From assembly GCA_964603985.1 (NCBI GenBank), contig CAZRXG010000017.1, positions 1 through 64,000 on the forward strand: a stretch of 64,000 nt of DNA. The letters run 5' to 3'. A program made the translations under genes and the position numbers. The notes beneath the pieces are model-generated. The model searched no databases and was not told where the DNA came from. It worked only from the letters and a program-made list of their open reading frames with translations. Origin of the DNA: CAZRXG01 sp964603985 (GTDB taxonomy: Bacteria > Chloroflexota > Anaerolineae > Aggregatilineales > UBA3940). This document shows positions 54,014-62,115 of this stretch, piece by piece (position 1 is the first letter of the stretch; each line of letters begins with the position of its first letter).

Positions 54014-55750
54014 ATGACCAACCAAAAAACACAATCAGATGAACAGGTAGAAACTTCGCTTGACCGGCGGCGCTACCGCCGCCTGATGCGCTTCTTCACC
54101 AGGATAACCCTCAACATCATCTGGTGGGAGGTGGCGCTGCGGCGCGTGATCGGCGAAAAGGGCGTCGCGCGCGGGCGGACCAACCGGCTGCGCGGCTACG
54201 CGCGCGACTTCCGCGAACTGGCCGTCGATATGGGCGGCGTGATGATCAAACTGGGGCAGTTCGTCAGCGCCCGCGTGGACGTGATCCCGCCCGAGATCAC
54301 CGACGAACTCGCCGGTCTTCAGGACGAGGTGCCGCCGGAGAAGCTGGAGGACATCCTGCCCGTCATCGAGGCCGAACTGGGCGCGTCCCCCGATACGGTG
54401 TTCAAGGAGTTCGACACAACCGTCATGGCCGCGGCCTCGCTGGGACAGGTGCACCGCGCGCGCCTGAAGAGCGGTGAGCGGGTCGCCGTCAAGGTGCAGC
54501 GTCCGAGGATCGAGAACATGGTAGCCACCGACCTGGCCGCCCTGAAGGTCGTCGCCCGCTGGATGATGTACTGGCCGCTCATCAGCCAACGCGCCGATGT
54601 CCCGGCGCTGCTGGACGAGTTCGCGCGCACGCTGTGGGAAGAACTGGACTACGTCGCCGAAGCCGACAACGCCGACCGCTTCCGGGAGCTTTTCGCCGAT
54701 GACATGGGTGTCTACGTCCCCGGCATCTACCGCGAGACCTCCACGCGGCGTGTGCTGACCATGGAGGACGTTACCAGCATCAAGATCGGCGACCACGCGG
54801 GCATCGACGCGGCGGGCGTGGATCGCCAAGTGGTGGCCCGCCGTCTGCTGGACATCTACCTGCGCATGATCTTCGAGTTCGGCTTCTTCCACGCCGACCC
54901 CCATCCCGGCAACCTGTACATCCACCCCCTGCCGGACGAAGCTGACGAACAGATGCCCGGCCAGGAGGCGGCTCACAACGGGCAGCCCTTCTACATCGTG
55001 TTCATCGACTTCGGCATGGTGGGGCACATCACGCCCCGGATGAAGAACAGCTTGCGCGAGCTGTTGATCGCAGTCGGCACGCGCGACGCCGACCGCCTGT
55101 TGGAGTCGTACCAGGCGCTTGGCATCCTGCTGCCGTCAGCCGACACCGAGCGCATCAAGGAGGCCGAGGCGGAAATCCTGGAGTACATCTGGGGCAAGAG
55201 CATCCCCGAACTGGTCCAGATGCCTCGCGCGGAGATGGGGGACTTTATCGTCAAGTACCGAGACCTGCTTTACAAGATGCCCTTCCAGATCCCCCAGAAC
55301 TTCATCTACCTGGGACGCGCCGTCGGCACGCTCTCCGGCATTTGCAGCGCGCTCGACCCCGACTTCAACCCCTGGGAGCCTATCGCCAGCTACGCGCAGA
55401 AGCTGGTCTCGCAGGAAACCACCGGCAACATCCAGACCTGGATCGAAGAGGCGGTCGCGCTGGGGCAGGTGACGATTGGCCTGCCGCGCCAGTTACAGGA
55501 CGTGCTGGGGCGCGTGCAGCGCGGGGCGGTCCAGGTGCAGACCAGCGCGGGCCGGGGTCTGCGGCGCGACCTCTACCGCCTCGAATCGGCGGTCAGCGGC
55601 CTCACGCGGGCGCTCATGTCGGCCAGCCTGCTGATCGCCGCCACGCTGCTGTACGTCAACGACCGCACCGTACCGGCGCTGGTCGGCTTCGGGCTGGCCG
55701 GGGTCGCGTGGTTGTCGCTGGTGCTGCGCCGCAGAAAGCCGCGCGAGTAA
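54014..55750 (+). CDS. UbiB/ABC1-family atypical kinase
   Basis: A 578-residue protein kinase-like ATPase. Family motifs are the KxGQ signature in IKLGQFVSARVDVIPPEI (about 76-93), the Ala-rich nucleotide loop AAASLGQVHRARL, the VAVKVQRP lysine, FFHADPHPGNLYIHP and the metal-binding VFIDFGMVG. Two C-terminal hydrophobic segments (LMSASLLIAATLLYV, LVGFGLAGVAWLSLVL) anchor it in the membrane. The family supports isoprenoid quinone and lipid homeostasis. Last gene of the operon with the epimerase and the membrane methyltransferase. Confidence 0.93.
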   Translation: MTNQKTQSDEQVETSLDRRRYRRLMRFFTRITLNIIWWEVALRRVIGEKGVARGRTNRLRGYARDFRELAVDMGGVMIKLGQFVSARVDVIPPEITDELAGLQDEVPPEKLEDILPVIEAELGASPDTVFKEFDTTVMAAASLGQVHRARLKSGERVAVKVQRPRIENMVATDLAALKVVARWMMYWPLISQRADVPALLDEFARTLWEELDYVAEADNADRFRELFADDMGVYVPGIYRETSTRRVLTMEDVTSIKIGDHAGIDAAGVDRQVVARRLLDIYLRMIFEFGFFHADPHPGNLYIHPLPDEADEQMPGQEAAHNGQPFYIVFIDFGMVGHITPRMKNSLRELLIAVGTRDADRLLESYQALGILLPSADTERIKEAEAEILEYIWGKSIPELVQMPRAEMGDFIVKYRDLLYKMPFQIPQNFIYLGRAVGTLSGICSALDPDFNPWEPIASYAQKLVSQETTGNIQTWIEEAVALGQVTIGLPRQLQDVLGRVQRGAVQVQTSAGRGLRRDLYRLESAVSGLTRALMSASLLIAATLLYVNDRTVPALVGFGLAGVAWLSLVLRRRKPRE

Positions 55751-55766
55751 GACCGCTCCTCCGGCG

Positions 55767-56663
55767 CTAAGGCGTGTGCTCCGTCAGCCAGGCAAACAGC
55801 AAGTCCGTCAGGGCCGGGGTCTGATCCGTGATGTCGAACATCTGCATGCCGTGCGCCGAACCGGTGTAGATGTGCACCCGGTAGTCGCCCAGGCCCAACT
55901 CCTCCCCGGAGCGGCAGGCACTGTGCGAAGGACTGTCCCCCTCGGCGGCAACGCACAGCACCGGCTTACCCCCCAATGCTACCAGCGCCTCGAGGTAAGG
56001 GATGCCGAGAAAACCACCCGGCGACAGCGACACCGCCCCGATGCATCCCTCGCCGCAGGCGTCGACGGCTGCGTCCGAGCCGATGCTGGCCCCCACCATG
56101 AAGATGGCATCCGGGTCGACTCCCGGCTGCGAGCGGAACACTTCGAGCGCCTCGCGCGCGTCGGCCACGTTGGACGGCCAGTCCTGCTCGCCCCCGCTCT
56201 CGCCATACCCCCGGAAATCGAAGGCAAAGACGGCGTAGCCGGGGGGAGCCTGCATCGCAGACGCGTACTCGGCAATGGCCCGCCCCTGGAGCAGCGTGGC
56301 GATCGGGTACCAGTCCGTCCTGTCCCCGCGTGCCCAGTGCATCAGCAGCACGCCGGGCGCGGACGGCTCGGCGGGTGCCCAGAACGTCCCAACCAGCATC
56401 GTCCCGTCGTCGGCTTCGAACTCGACGCGCGTCGGCTCGGCGTCGAAAAGCTCCAGCGTAGGCTCCGGTAGAGACGTAGGCTCCTCGGTAGGGACGGCAG
56501 GCTCACCTTCCTCCGGCGGCTCGGTGGGCGCTGTTGTTGGCTCCACGACCGACTCAGGCGGCGGCTCGGTCGGCGCGGGCGTGGGTGTCGGGCCGCCCCC
56601 ACAGGCCGCCAGAAGCACGCTCACCGCTACAAGGCAGACAATGATCGTTCTCTTCTCAGGCAC
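55767..56663 (-). CDS. Alpha/beta-hydrolase lipoprotein
   Basis: 298 residues: a lipoprotein signal (VCLVAVSVLLAAC) with Cys19-type lipobox, a Pro/Thr/Glu-rich linker of about 55 residues, and an alpha/beta-hydrolase domain. The oxyanion loop GVLLMHWARGDRTDW, nucleophile elbow VGASIGSD (Ser) and C-terminal histidine in GSAHGMQMFD are visible, resembling dienelactone-hydrolase/acyl-peptidase relatives. The GTG at 56663 is chosen because GAAGGAGG lies five bases upstream, over a frame 15 codons longer. It acts outside the membrane; substrate unknown. Confidence 0.85.
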   Translation of the reverse strand: MPEKRTIIVCLVAVSVLLAACGGGPTPTPAPTEPPPESVVEPTTAPTEPPEEGEPAVPTEEPTSLPEPTLELFDAEPTRVEFEADDGTMLVGTFWAPAEPSAPGVLLMHWARGDRTDWYPIATLLQGRAIAEYASAMQAPPGYAVFAFDFRGYGESGGEQDWPSNVADAREALEVFRSQPGVDPDAIFMVGASIGSDAAVDACGEGCIGAVSLSPGGFLGIPYLEALVALGGKPVLCVAAEGDSPSHSACRSGEELGLGDYRVHIYTGSAHGMQMFDITDQTPALTDLLFAWLTEHTP

Positions 56664-56897
56664 TGTTCCCTCCTTCTGAACTGGGTCAGAAAACGTCGAT
56701 CCGCACATCTTTATTATATCTGTGCCCCACTCCAGCGAGAAATCGATTGTCGACCAAACAGACCCGTTTCTTCCTCATGCGTGACTTTTGGCACAATGAG
56801 GGGTGACATTCGAAACTGGTAAAGCGCTTCGGCAGCCGGTATGCTGTTAAGTGCGACCGTTGCTTTTTAGCTCGATTTCCCTGCTGGAGGCAAGGAG

Positions 56898-58334
56898 ATG
56901 GCAGAGACCCCAGATATGCAATCCATCGACCGCAAAACGCGCATGAAGCTGGACCCCGTCGCCCAACCGTACCGCGACCCCCTGGAGCGCGTCAAGGATT
57001 TTGACGAGTGCTCGTTGGGATTTACGCTGGAGCTGGCCCAGGCCGAAGCCGCGCGCTGCATTCACTGCCCCGAAGCACCGTGCGTGGCCGCCTGCCCGCT
57101 GGGGAACGACGTTTCGCTGGCCCTGTGGTACGTCGAGCAGGGTGACTTCCTGAAGGCCGCCGAAATCTACCGCATAACCAACCCGATACCGGAGATCTGC
57201 GGGCGCGTCTGCCCGACCGATGACTCGTGCGCCGGGGCGTGCGTGCTGGCCAAGCGCGACAGGGGCATCAACACCCAGGCCATTGAGGCCGCCGTGGCCG
57301 ATTACCACCGCAGGGAAACGGGTGTCCCCCTGCCAAAAAAAGCCCGCCGGACAGGCAAGAAGGTCGCCGTCATCGGAGCCGGGCCGGCCGGGCTGGTCGT
57401 GGCCGAAGACCTGGCCGTCGCCGGGCACGATGTCACCGTCTACGAGGCACACCCTGCACCGGGCGGCTTGCTGATCTACGGCATCCCCGGCTTCAAGCTG
57501 GGTAAGGACATCGTCAGGTGGAAAACCGACTGGCTGCGTGACCTGGGCGTCAAGTTCACGGTGAACACCCGCGTCGGCGAGGACGTTACCCTCGACGAGC
57601 TGATCGAGGAGGAAGGCTACGACGCAATCTTCGTGGGAACCGGGGCCCAGACGGAAGCCAGTATGAAGGTTCCCGGCGAAGACCTGGGGCGGGTGTACGG
57701 CTCACTCCAGTTTCTGATCCGGCCCAACGTACCCGATGATATGCTGCCCGCAGACATGCACGAACCCATTAAGGTGGGCAAGCGCGTGGCCGTGATCGGC
57801 GGTGGGGACACCGCTACCGACTGCTTGCGCACCGCCATCCGGTTGGGAGCGGAAGAAGTGATCTGCTACTACCGCCGCACCGAGGCGGAGATGCCGGGCA
57901 ATCCCAAGGAGCGCCATCACGCCGAGGAAGAGGGTGCGCAGATCCTCTACCTGACCGCGCCGGTGGCCCTGCTGGACAAGGACGGAGACGGGAACGTCGA
58001 TGCCATGCAGATGATCCGCATGGAGCTTGGCGAGCCGGATGATTCGGGGCGTCGGAGACCGGTGCCCATCGAAGGCTCGGAGTACGAGGTTGAGGTTGAT
58101 GACGTGGTGCTGGCTATTGGCTTCTGGCCCGACCCGCTGATCGGCGAGACCACACGCGATCTCGAAACACACAAGTGGGGACTGCTGGTCATCGACGAGG
58201 AGACCGGACGCACCAGCCGACCGGAGATCTTCGCCGGTGGCGACAACGTCACCGGCCCGGCGCTGGTCAACGAGGCGCTGGCGGCAGGCAAACGGGCGGC
58301 GGCAGCCATCAAGGAGCATCTGGCCGGTAAATAG
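56898..58334 (+). CDS. gltD: Glutamate synthase small subunit-like NAD(P)H oxidoreductase
   Basis: A 478-residue GltD/PreA-like flavoprotein. N-terminal Fe-S cysteines lie in CIHCPEAPCVAACPLGND and CGRVCPTDDSCAGAC. FAD binds at VIGAGPAGL (about 155) and NADP at VIGGGDTATDC (about 298). The C-terminal GGDNVTGPALVNEALAAGKRAA is typical. It could be glutamate synthase beta subunit or the electron-transfer subunit of another enzyme; no gltB is in the window. It is monocistronic and ends at a terminator. Confidence 0.85.
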   Translation: MAETPDMQSIDRKTRMKLDPVAQPYRDPLERVKDFDECSLGFTLELAQAEAARCIHCPEAPCVAACPLGNDVSLALWYVEQGDFLKAAEIYRITNPIPEICGRVCPTDDSCAGACVLAKRDRGINTQAIEAAVADYHRRETGVPLPKKARRTGKKVAVIGAGPAGLVVAEDLAVAGHDVTVYEAHPAPGGLLIYGIPGFKLGKDIVRWKTDWLRDLGVKFTVNTRVGEDVTLDELIEEEGYDAIFVGTGAQTEASMKVPGEDLGRVYGSLQFLIRPNVPDDMLPADMHEPIKVGKRVAVIGGGDTATDCLRTAIRLGAEEVICYYRRTEAEMPGNPKERHHAEEEGAQILYLTAPVALLDKDGDGNVDAMQMIRMELGEPDDSGRRRPVPIEGSEYEVEVDDVVLAIGFWPDPLIGETTRDLETHKWGLLVIDEETGRTSRPEIFAGGDNVTGPALVNEALAAGKRAAAAIKEHLAGK

Positions 58335-58367
58335 GCCATAAGACGTTCTCTCCTTTTTTCTCGCGAG

Positions 58368-58396
58368 CAGGCTGTCCTTCGGGGCAGTCTGTTTCG
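58368..58396 (+). terminator. Rho-independent terminator after the GltD-like gene
   Basis: A 10-bp stem with two G-T wobbles is capped by a TTCG tetraloop flanked by CC/GG (58376-58383) and followed by TTTCG. It lies 33 bases after the stop codon. Confidence 0.75.
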
Positions 58397-58450
58397 TCCA
58401 TCCGGTGGTGCTATACTCGCATCAGGCAAGGTGAAGAGAAAGGGTTTCCG

Positions 58451-59575
58451 ATGAGTGCCCTCGGCCAGCACATCAAAGACCGCGCGCTCGAACTGGGCTT
58501 CACGATGGTGGGCATCGCCCCGGCGAAACCCGGCCCACACCTCGACGCCTATTTGCGCTGGATCGAGGCGGGCATGCATGGGACGATGGACTACATGGCC
58601 CGCGAGGACCGCGTTGCTCGCCGAAAAGACCTGAGCGTCATCCTGCCGGGCGCGCGCTCGCTGATCGTCGTGGCGATGGACTACTATACGCTGGATCTGC
58701 CCGGTGAGATCGTGGACGACCCGCTGCGGGGGCGCATCTCGAATTACGCCTGGGGTATGGATTATCATGAGGTGATGCTGCCCCGGTTGGAGACGCTGGC
58801 GGAGTTCATCGCGGGGGAGGTGGGCAGCAGGCCGGGGATGCGGGCTTACGTCGATACGGGCGCGATCCTGGAGCGCAGTCACGCCGGGCGGGCGGGGCTG
58901 GGCTTCCCCGGCAAGAACACGATGCTGATCCACCCCCGGCGGGGGAGCGCGTTCTTCCTGGGGGAGATCGTCACCGACCTGGCGCTGGATTACGATGATC
59001 CCCCGCCGATGCCCGGCTGTGGCACCTGCGCGCGCTGTCTGTCTGCCTGCCCGACCGGCGCTTTTCCCACCCCTTACGTGCTCGACGCGCGGCGGTGCAT
59101 CTCGTACCTGACGATTGAGCACCGGGGCTTTATCCCCGCCGGGCTGCGCCCGCTGATGGGCAACCGGGTTTATGGGTGCGACGTATGCCAGGAGGTGTGC
59201 CCATGGCAGCGGTTCGCGGAGCCGACGTGGGAGAGGGCCTTTGACCTGTTGGATTATGACCGCGCGGCGCCGCCCCTCCCTACCCTGCTGGCCCTGACGC
59301 CGGACTCGTTTGCGGAGTGGTTCAGGGGGACGGCGATCTACCGGGTCGGGAGGGAAGGGCTGGTGCGCAATGCGTGCATCGCGGCGGGGAACAGCCAGGC
59401 GCGGGAACTGGTCGATCACCTGGTTCCGCTGCTGGGGGATGAGAGTGGGTTGGTGCGCGGCCACGCGGCGTGGGCGTTGGGACAACTGGGCGGGGCGGGG
59501 GAGGCGTTACGCGCGGCTTTGAGGGATGAGACTGAGAAAGAGGTACGGAGGGAGATCGAAGAGGCGTTGGGATGA
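58451..59575 (+). CDS. queG: Epoxyqueuosine reductase
   Basis: A 374-residue iron-sulfur/cobalamin enzyme reducing epoxyqueuosine to queuosine in tRNA. N-terminal QueG domain: MVGIAPAKP...YMARE, AMDYYT, and the catalytic region DTGAILERSHAGRAGLGFPGKNTMLI. Two 4Fe-4S clusters are in CGTCARCLSACPTGAF and GCDVCQEVCPW. The last about 70 residues are HEAT-like repeats. Together with tgt at 22106 it shows the organism modifies tRNA with queuosine. The region after its stop is non-coding for more than 1 kb. Confidence 0.95.
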   Translation: MSALGQHIKDRALELGFTMVGIAPAKPGPHLDAYLRWIEAGMHGTMDYMAREDRVARRKDLSVILPGARSLIVVAMDYYTLDLPGEIVDDPLRGRISNYAWGMDYHEVMLPRLETLAEFIAGEVGSRPGMRAYVDTGAILERSHAGRAGLGFPGKNTMLIHPRRGSAFFLGEIVTDLALDYDDPPPMPGCGTCARCLSACPTGAFPTPYVLDARRCISYLTIEHRGFIPAGLRPLMGNRVYGCDVCQEVCPWQRFAEPTWERAFDLLDYDRAAPPLPTLLALTPDSFAEWFRGTAIYRVGREGLVRNACIAAGNSQARELVDHLVPLLGDESGLVRGHAAWALGQLGGAGEALRAALRDETEKEVRREIEEALG

Positions 59576-59954
59576 TGGGGGATGCCGGGGGTTCCCTTCT
59601 TGTGGAAGTGTCAGCTACCTCGTAGATCCCTGCTTCGAGATAACGCCGTTGTCTCTGTGTTCGATGATGTATTCAGTTGGCACGCCTACGCGGTGGCGGC
59701 GAGTTTGCCGGTGGGTGCTGCACGACGGAGTGCGGTGCGCAGGTGATCGATGGCTGGCCTGATAACACCAATTCCAGCGGCTGACCAACTGTGCAGCGTG
59801 CCCGCAGGGCGGCACGCAGGTCATTCGCACACGGCGCGCGGTCCTGAGACGCGGTGGGAGCGCGCGGTGCCATCCCGGGCGTCATTCCACGCCAGCCCGC
59901 CCGGATTGGCCTGGCAGGGGCCGCCCCTAGCGACCTGTGGCTGGCGACGCCTCG

Positions 59955-60143
59955 ACGCTGCCGGGGACGAACTGCGTTCGTCGCCCGGCAATAAGCTCCC
60001 AAGGGCTTATGATCGGGATGCCCGGATATGCAGCTTCTCTCCTTTCTGCCTGGGAGCGGCCTCACTGCACGGACGCTCACAGGCCGGTGGTCTAATTGGG
60101 TCGTCGCGGGCGCAATGACCGTGCGCCCTATAGAACCCATGTT
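59955..60143 (-). ncRNA. Candidate structured RNA resembling HEARO / IscB omega-RNA
   Basis: On the minus strand, just below a promoter with its start predicted near 60143, come a 7-bp hairpin (60108-60128), then a 7-bp long-range stem, GCTCCCA with TGGGAGC (60051-60057 with 59995-60001), enclosing CTGCATA and ATAAGCC. It closes with a 13-bp hairpin with one bulge (59960-59989). CTGCATA and ATAAGCC in this order inside a closing stem, followed by a terminal hairpin, recall the HEARO/omega-RNA fold that guides IscB nucleases. Recognition is from memory, not from a covariance search. No IscB or other nuclease gene is adjacent, so it would be an orphan or a remnant. Ends are approximate. Confidence 0.45.
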
Positions 60144-60144
60144 C
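60133..60144. promoter_or_regulatory. LexA-type operator 1 (over the transcription start)
   Basis: GAAC-CCAT-GTTC, extending to a perfect 7-bp inverted repeat ATAGAAC/GTTCTAT (60130-60147), overlaps the predicted start of the minus-strand promoter. It matches the GAAC-N4-GTTC box of Gram-positive-type LexA. Confidence 0.65.
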
Positions 60145-60149
60145 TATTC

Positions 60150-60177
60150 ATTATAGCACAAATGAGCGAGAAGTCAA
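60150..60177 (-). promoter_or_regulatory. Minus-strand promoter between two LexA-type boxes
   Basis: On the minus strand: TTGACT (60177-60172), a 16-base spacer, TATAAT (60155-60150). It points leftward into the structured, non-coding region ending at queG. Confidence 0.75.
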
Positions 60178-60179
60178 TT

Positions 60180-60191
60180 GAACGTCTGTTC
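60180..60191. promoter_or_regulatory. LexA-type operator 2 (upstream of -35)
   Basis: GAAC-GTCT-GTTC, embedded in TTGAAC/GTTCGAA, abuts the -35 box at 60172-60177. With operator 1 it brackets the whole promoter, 47 bp centre to centre. Confidence 0.65.
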
Positions 60192-60218
60192 GAATGTGGT
60201 TAGAGGTGGGTTGGAATT

Positions 60219-60257
60219 AGCGGTCAGCTATCAGCCGGTCAGCGGTCAGCTATCAGC
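60219..60257. repeat. Two 17-bp direct repeats
   Basis: AGCGGTCAGCTATCAGC occurs at 60219-60235 and again at 60241-60257, with a further partial GTCAGC between. Simple local duplication; function unknown. Confidence 0.85.
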
Positions 60258-60328
60258 GGCCCTCACCCCCGCCGACCTCACCCCCCTGTGAGCCTGACGG
60301 CTCATCCGTCCCCCCGTGCACGGGGGGA
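60258..60328. repeat. Palindromic repeat, diverged partial copy
   Basis: It starts with the same 22 bases as the element at 60396 (GGCCCTCACCCCCGCCGACCTC at 60258-60279), then diverges. It carries TGAGCC/GGCTCA and a 20-bp perfect palindrome, TCCCCCCGTGCACGGGGGGA (60309-60328). Confidence 0.7.
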
Positions 60329-60395
60329 CTCGGTGGAGTGGAGCGGCACGTTGTTAAGCAGAATGCTGCATCGCGGCGGTCCGCTATTTGCTCAC

Positions 60396-60470
60396 GGCCC
60401 TCACCCCCGCCGACCTCCGGTCGGCACCCCCTCTCCCTCCCGGCATGCTCCGCATGCCTAGGGCGAGGGG
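60396..60470. repeat. Dispersed GC-rich palindromic repeat, copy B
   Basis: CCCTCACCCCC, palindrome GCCGACC/GGTCGGC with TCC loop (60409-60425), ACCCCCTCTCCCTCC, palindrome GGCATGC/GCATGCC with TCC loop (60442-60458), then AGGGCGAGGGG. Same modular order as the reverse complement of 1-74. Confidence 0.7.
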
Positions 60471-60708
60471 GAACCGCCTGGACAGTCCATCACCTCGTCG
60501 CTAAAAAGGCCAGACTCAAGGCAGTGCAGCGGTCGACCGCATCGTCGGGGGCGATGGTTGTTTGGTCGGTGGGGTGTGGGATGCGCTTTCAAGGGCTGGG
60601 CTGCGACTTATTATCGCATAAATCCGTATAGATTCTCGTTGGTTGCATCGGAATGGTTGCAGGTTTTTGGGTACTGCAATACACCATCAAATGAGCCGAG
60701 GAGTTGAA

Positions 60709-61089
60709 ATGGGAACCACGCAATTAAGAATTGCAGGCGCGGGGTTATTCGGCCTCTTTATCTTTCTTTCCGGCTTCTGGCTAAGCCGATCCGGCAAGCC
60801 GTACAATGACATCATCTTTACCGTCCACAAGTTGATTGCGCTGGCGGCGGTGGTCCTTTTCGTCGTCACGCTGTGCCGGATAAACCGGGTGGCTGCGCTG
60901 AGCGCGGTTGAATTGGCGGCTGGCATTGTCACCGGCGTGTTTTTTCTCGGCCTGTTTGTTACCGGCGGTTTGTTGAGCATCGACAAGCCAATGCCGGAGA
61001 TCGTCTTGAAGCTGCATCACACCATACCGTACCTGGCCGTGCTCTCCACCGCCGGAACCCTATACCTGGTGCTGACTCGCAAGTTGTAA
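60709..61089 (+). CDS. Small membrane protein of unknown function
   Basis: 126 residues with four hydrophobic segments (about 10-25, 35-55, 62-85, 100-122): AGAGLFGLFIFLSGFWL, HKLIALAAVVLFVVTLC, AAGIVTGVFFLGLFVTGGLL and HHTIPYLAVLSTAGTLYLVLT. The two helices beginning with histidines (HKL, HHT) could bind haem or metal, but this is speculative. The ATG at 60709 is chosen because GAGGAG lies upstream; a longer frame starts 22 codons earlier without a ribosome binding site. GC is lower than in the chromosomal core. No named family recognised. Confidence 0.7.
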   Translation: MGTTQLRIAGAGLFGLFIFLSGFWLSRSGKPYNDIIFTVHKLIALAAVVLFVVTLCRINRVAALSAVELAAGIVTGVFFLGLFVTGGLLSIDKPMPEIVLKLHHTIPYLAVLSTAGTLYLVLTRKL

Positions 61090-61198
61090 ATGGTGTGCGG
61101 GATTAAGCGTCATCTCGCCGCCAAAGAAGGCCGGGCTCGACATGGTATACTCAGGGAAGCGGCACCATCAACCGTTAACCTTCGAGTAGGTTTTCACC

Positions 61199-61561
61199 AT
61201 GATAGAAGTCAATCTACTAAAAGTTGTAATCGTTTGTGCCAATTTTTTGGCAGGAGTGAGCCTGTTAGTATCAGGCCTGAGAGCCATTAAAACCGGTGAG
61301 GTAGTATTAAGGCGGAAATGGGATTTCATTCTGACCGATCTACAGCTACCGTTGACCGGAAAACTGGCAAAGGCGGCAGGGACGTTCGGGGTAGTGTCTG
61401 GCATATTCTTGATAGTTGGTGGCTTTGTTGGAATTATTTCTCCTGCCTATGGGCTGATTACTCTGTTAATAAGCATATCAGCCTGGCTTGTCGTTGACCT
61501 CGTTTTACGGATTCAACACAAACACTACCATGTCAACGACGAGGGTGATGCGGATTCATAG
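61199..61561 (+). CDS. Small membrane protein of unknown function
   Basis: 120 residues with an N-terminal transmembrane helix (about 6-27), a short charged stretch and two further helices (about 58-78 and 82-102), ending in a His/Asp-rich cytoplasmic-looking tail (HKHYHVNDEGDADS). No family recognised. AT-richer than the window average, like its neighbours. It is separated by 109 bp from the previous membrane gene. Confidence 0.6.
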   Translation: MIEVNLLKVVIVCANFLAGVSLLVSGLRAIKTGEVVLRRKWDFILTDLQLPLTGKLAKAAGTFGVVSGIFLIVGGFVGIISPAYGLITLLISISAWLVVDLVLRIQHKHYHVNDEGDADS

Positions 61562-61592
61562 GCTTCTGCCAGGAGGCAAACAGGTTGTACAT

Positions 61593-62102
61593 CTAATCAG
61601 TCTCTTCCAACTCTGCAATTCGGCTGTTTATTTGTTCTACTATCTGTTGAACGCCTTCATACACTTTATATGATGCCTGGCTGATACGGTCATATCCCGG
61701 CTCTGCTATCCAGACAGCCCCGACATTGGGGCGATCCATTTTTCTCAGCAGCTTTATCCGATCTTTGCGTTTTTGTGGAGGAGGCATGCCAAAGTAGTGT
61801 GCTACATATTCGACCAGTTGATCGTTGATCTCGTAGAACTTGACCATCTCGGCGGCAAGCTGCTGGAACAGATGCTTAAGTGTTGCGTCCTCAACCTGAG
61901 CAATCAATTCTTCAATTACTAGATCTCCTCTCCTCAACTCTTTTAATATGTGCTTCTCCAGAACATCACCAAAGCCATTGACCTGAGTGTTCTGTATGTG
62001 TTCGGCGGCAACGCTTGCGCCTAGATTTGCGTCTCTTATCAACTCCCAGTAATCCGACTCGGATAGTTCGAAAGTGGTGCCTGCCAGAGTAATCCGTTTC
62101 AT
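61593..62102 (-). CDS. Helical protein of unknown function
   Basis: A 169-residue soluble, acidic, mostly helical protein: LSESDYWELIRDANLGASVAAEHI near the N-terminus and LAAEMVKFYEINDQLVEYVAHYFGMPPP in the middle. A C-terminal helix (GVQQIVEQINSRIAELEE) has coiled-coil spacing. No family recognised. It is 13 bp downstream of the next gene and on the same strand, so the two are probably co-transcribed. Confidence 0.6.
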   Translation of the reverse strand: MKRITLAGTTFELSESDYWELIRDANLGASVAAEHIQNTQVNGFGDVLEKHILKELRRGDLVIEELIAQVEDATLKHLFQQLAAEMVKFYEINDQLVEYVAHYFGMPPPQKRKDRIKLLRKMDRPNVGAVWIAEPGYDRISQASYKVYEGVQQIVEQINSRIAELEETD

Positions 62103-62115
62103 GATACCCTCTCGA

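Larger units (their letters stand above)
59576..60708. other. 1.1-kb gene-free, repeat- and hairpin-rich region
   Basis: No reading frame with coding character was seen on either strand. Reading right to left, the left half (59640-60143, minus) is a chain of strong hairpins below a LexA-box-flanked promoter and looks like a structured RNA plus decayed DNA. The right half (60219-60470) holds direct repeats and palindromes. 60480-60640 shows nothing recognisable. Confidence 0.65.

Noticed and set aside
59673..60140. A 155-codon minus-strand frame directly below the LexA-type promoter
   Set aside because: Its ATG lies inside the operator, it has no ribosome binding site, and it is Arg/Pro/Ala-rich with no motif; the region is better explained by a structured RNA.
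60180..60470. Possible CRISPR array
   Set aside because: Repeats are few, unequal in length and palindromic, with no regular spacers and no cas genes anywhere in the window.
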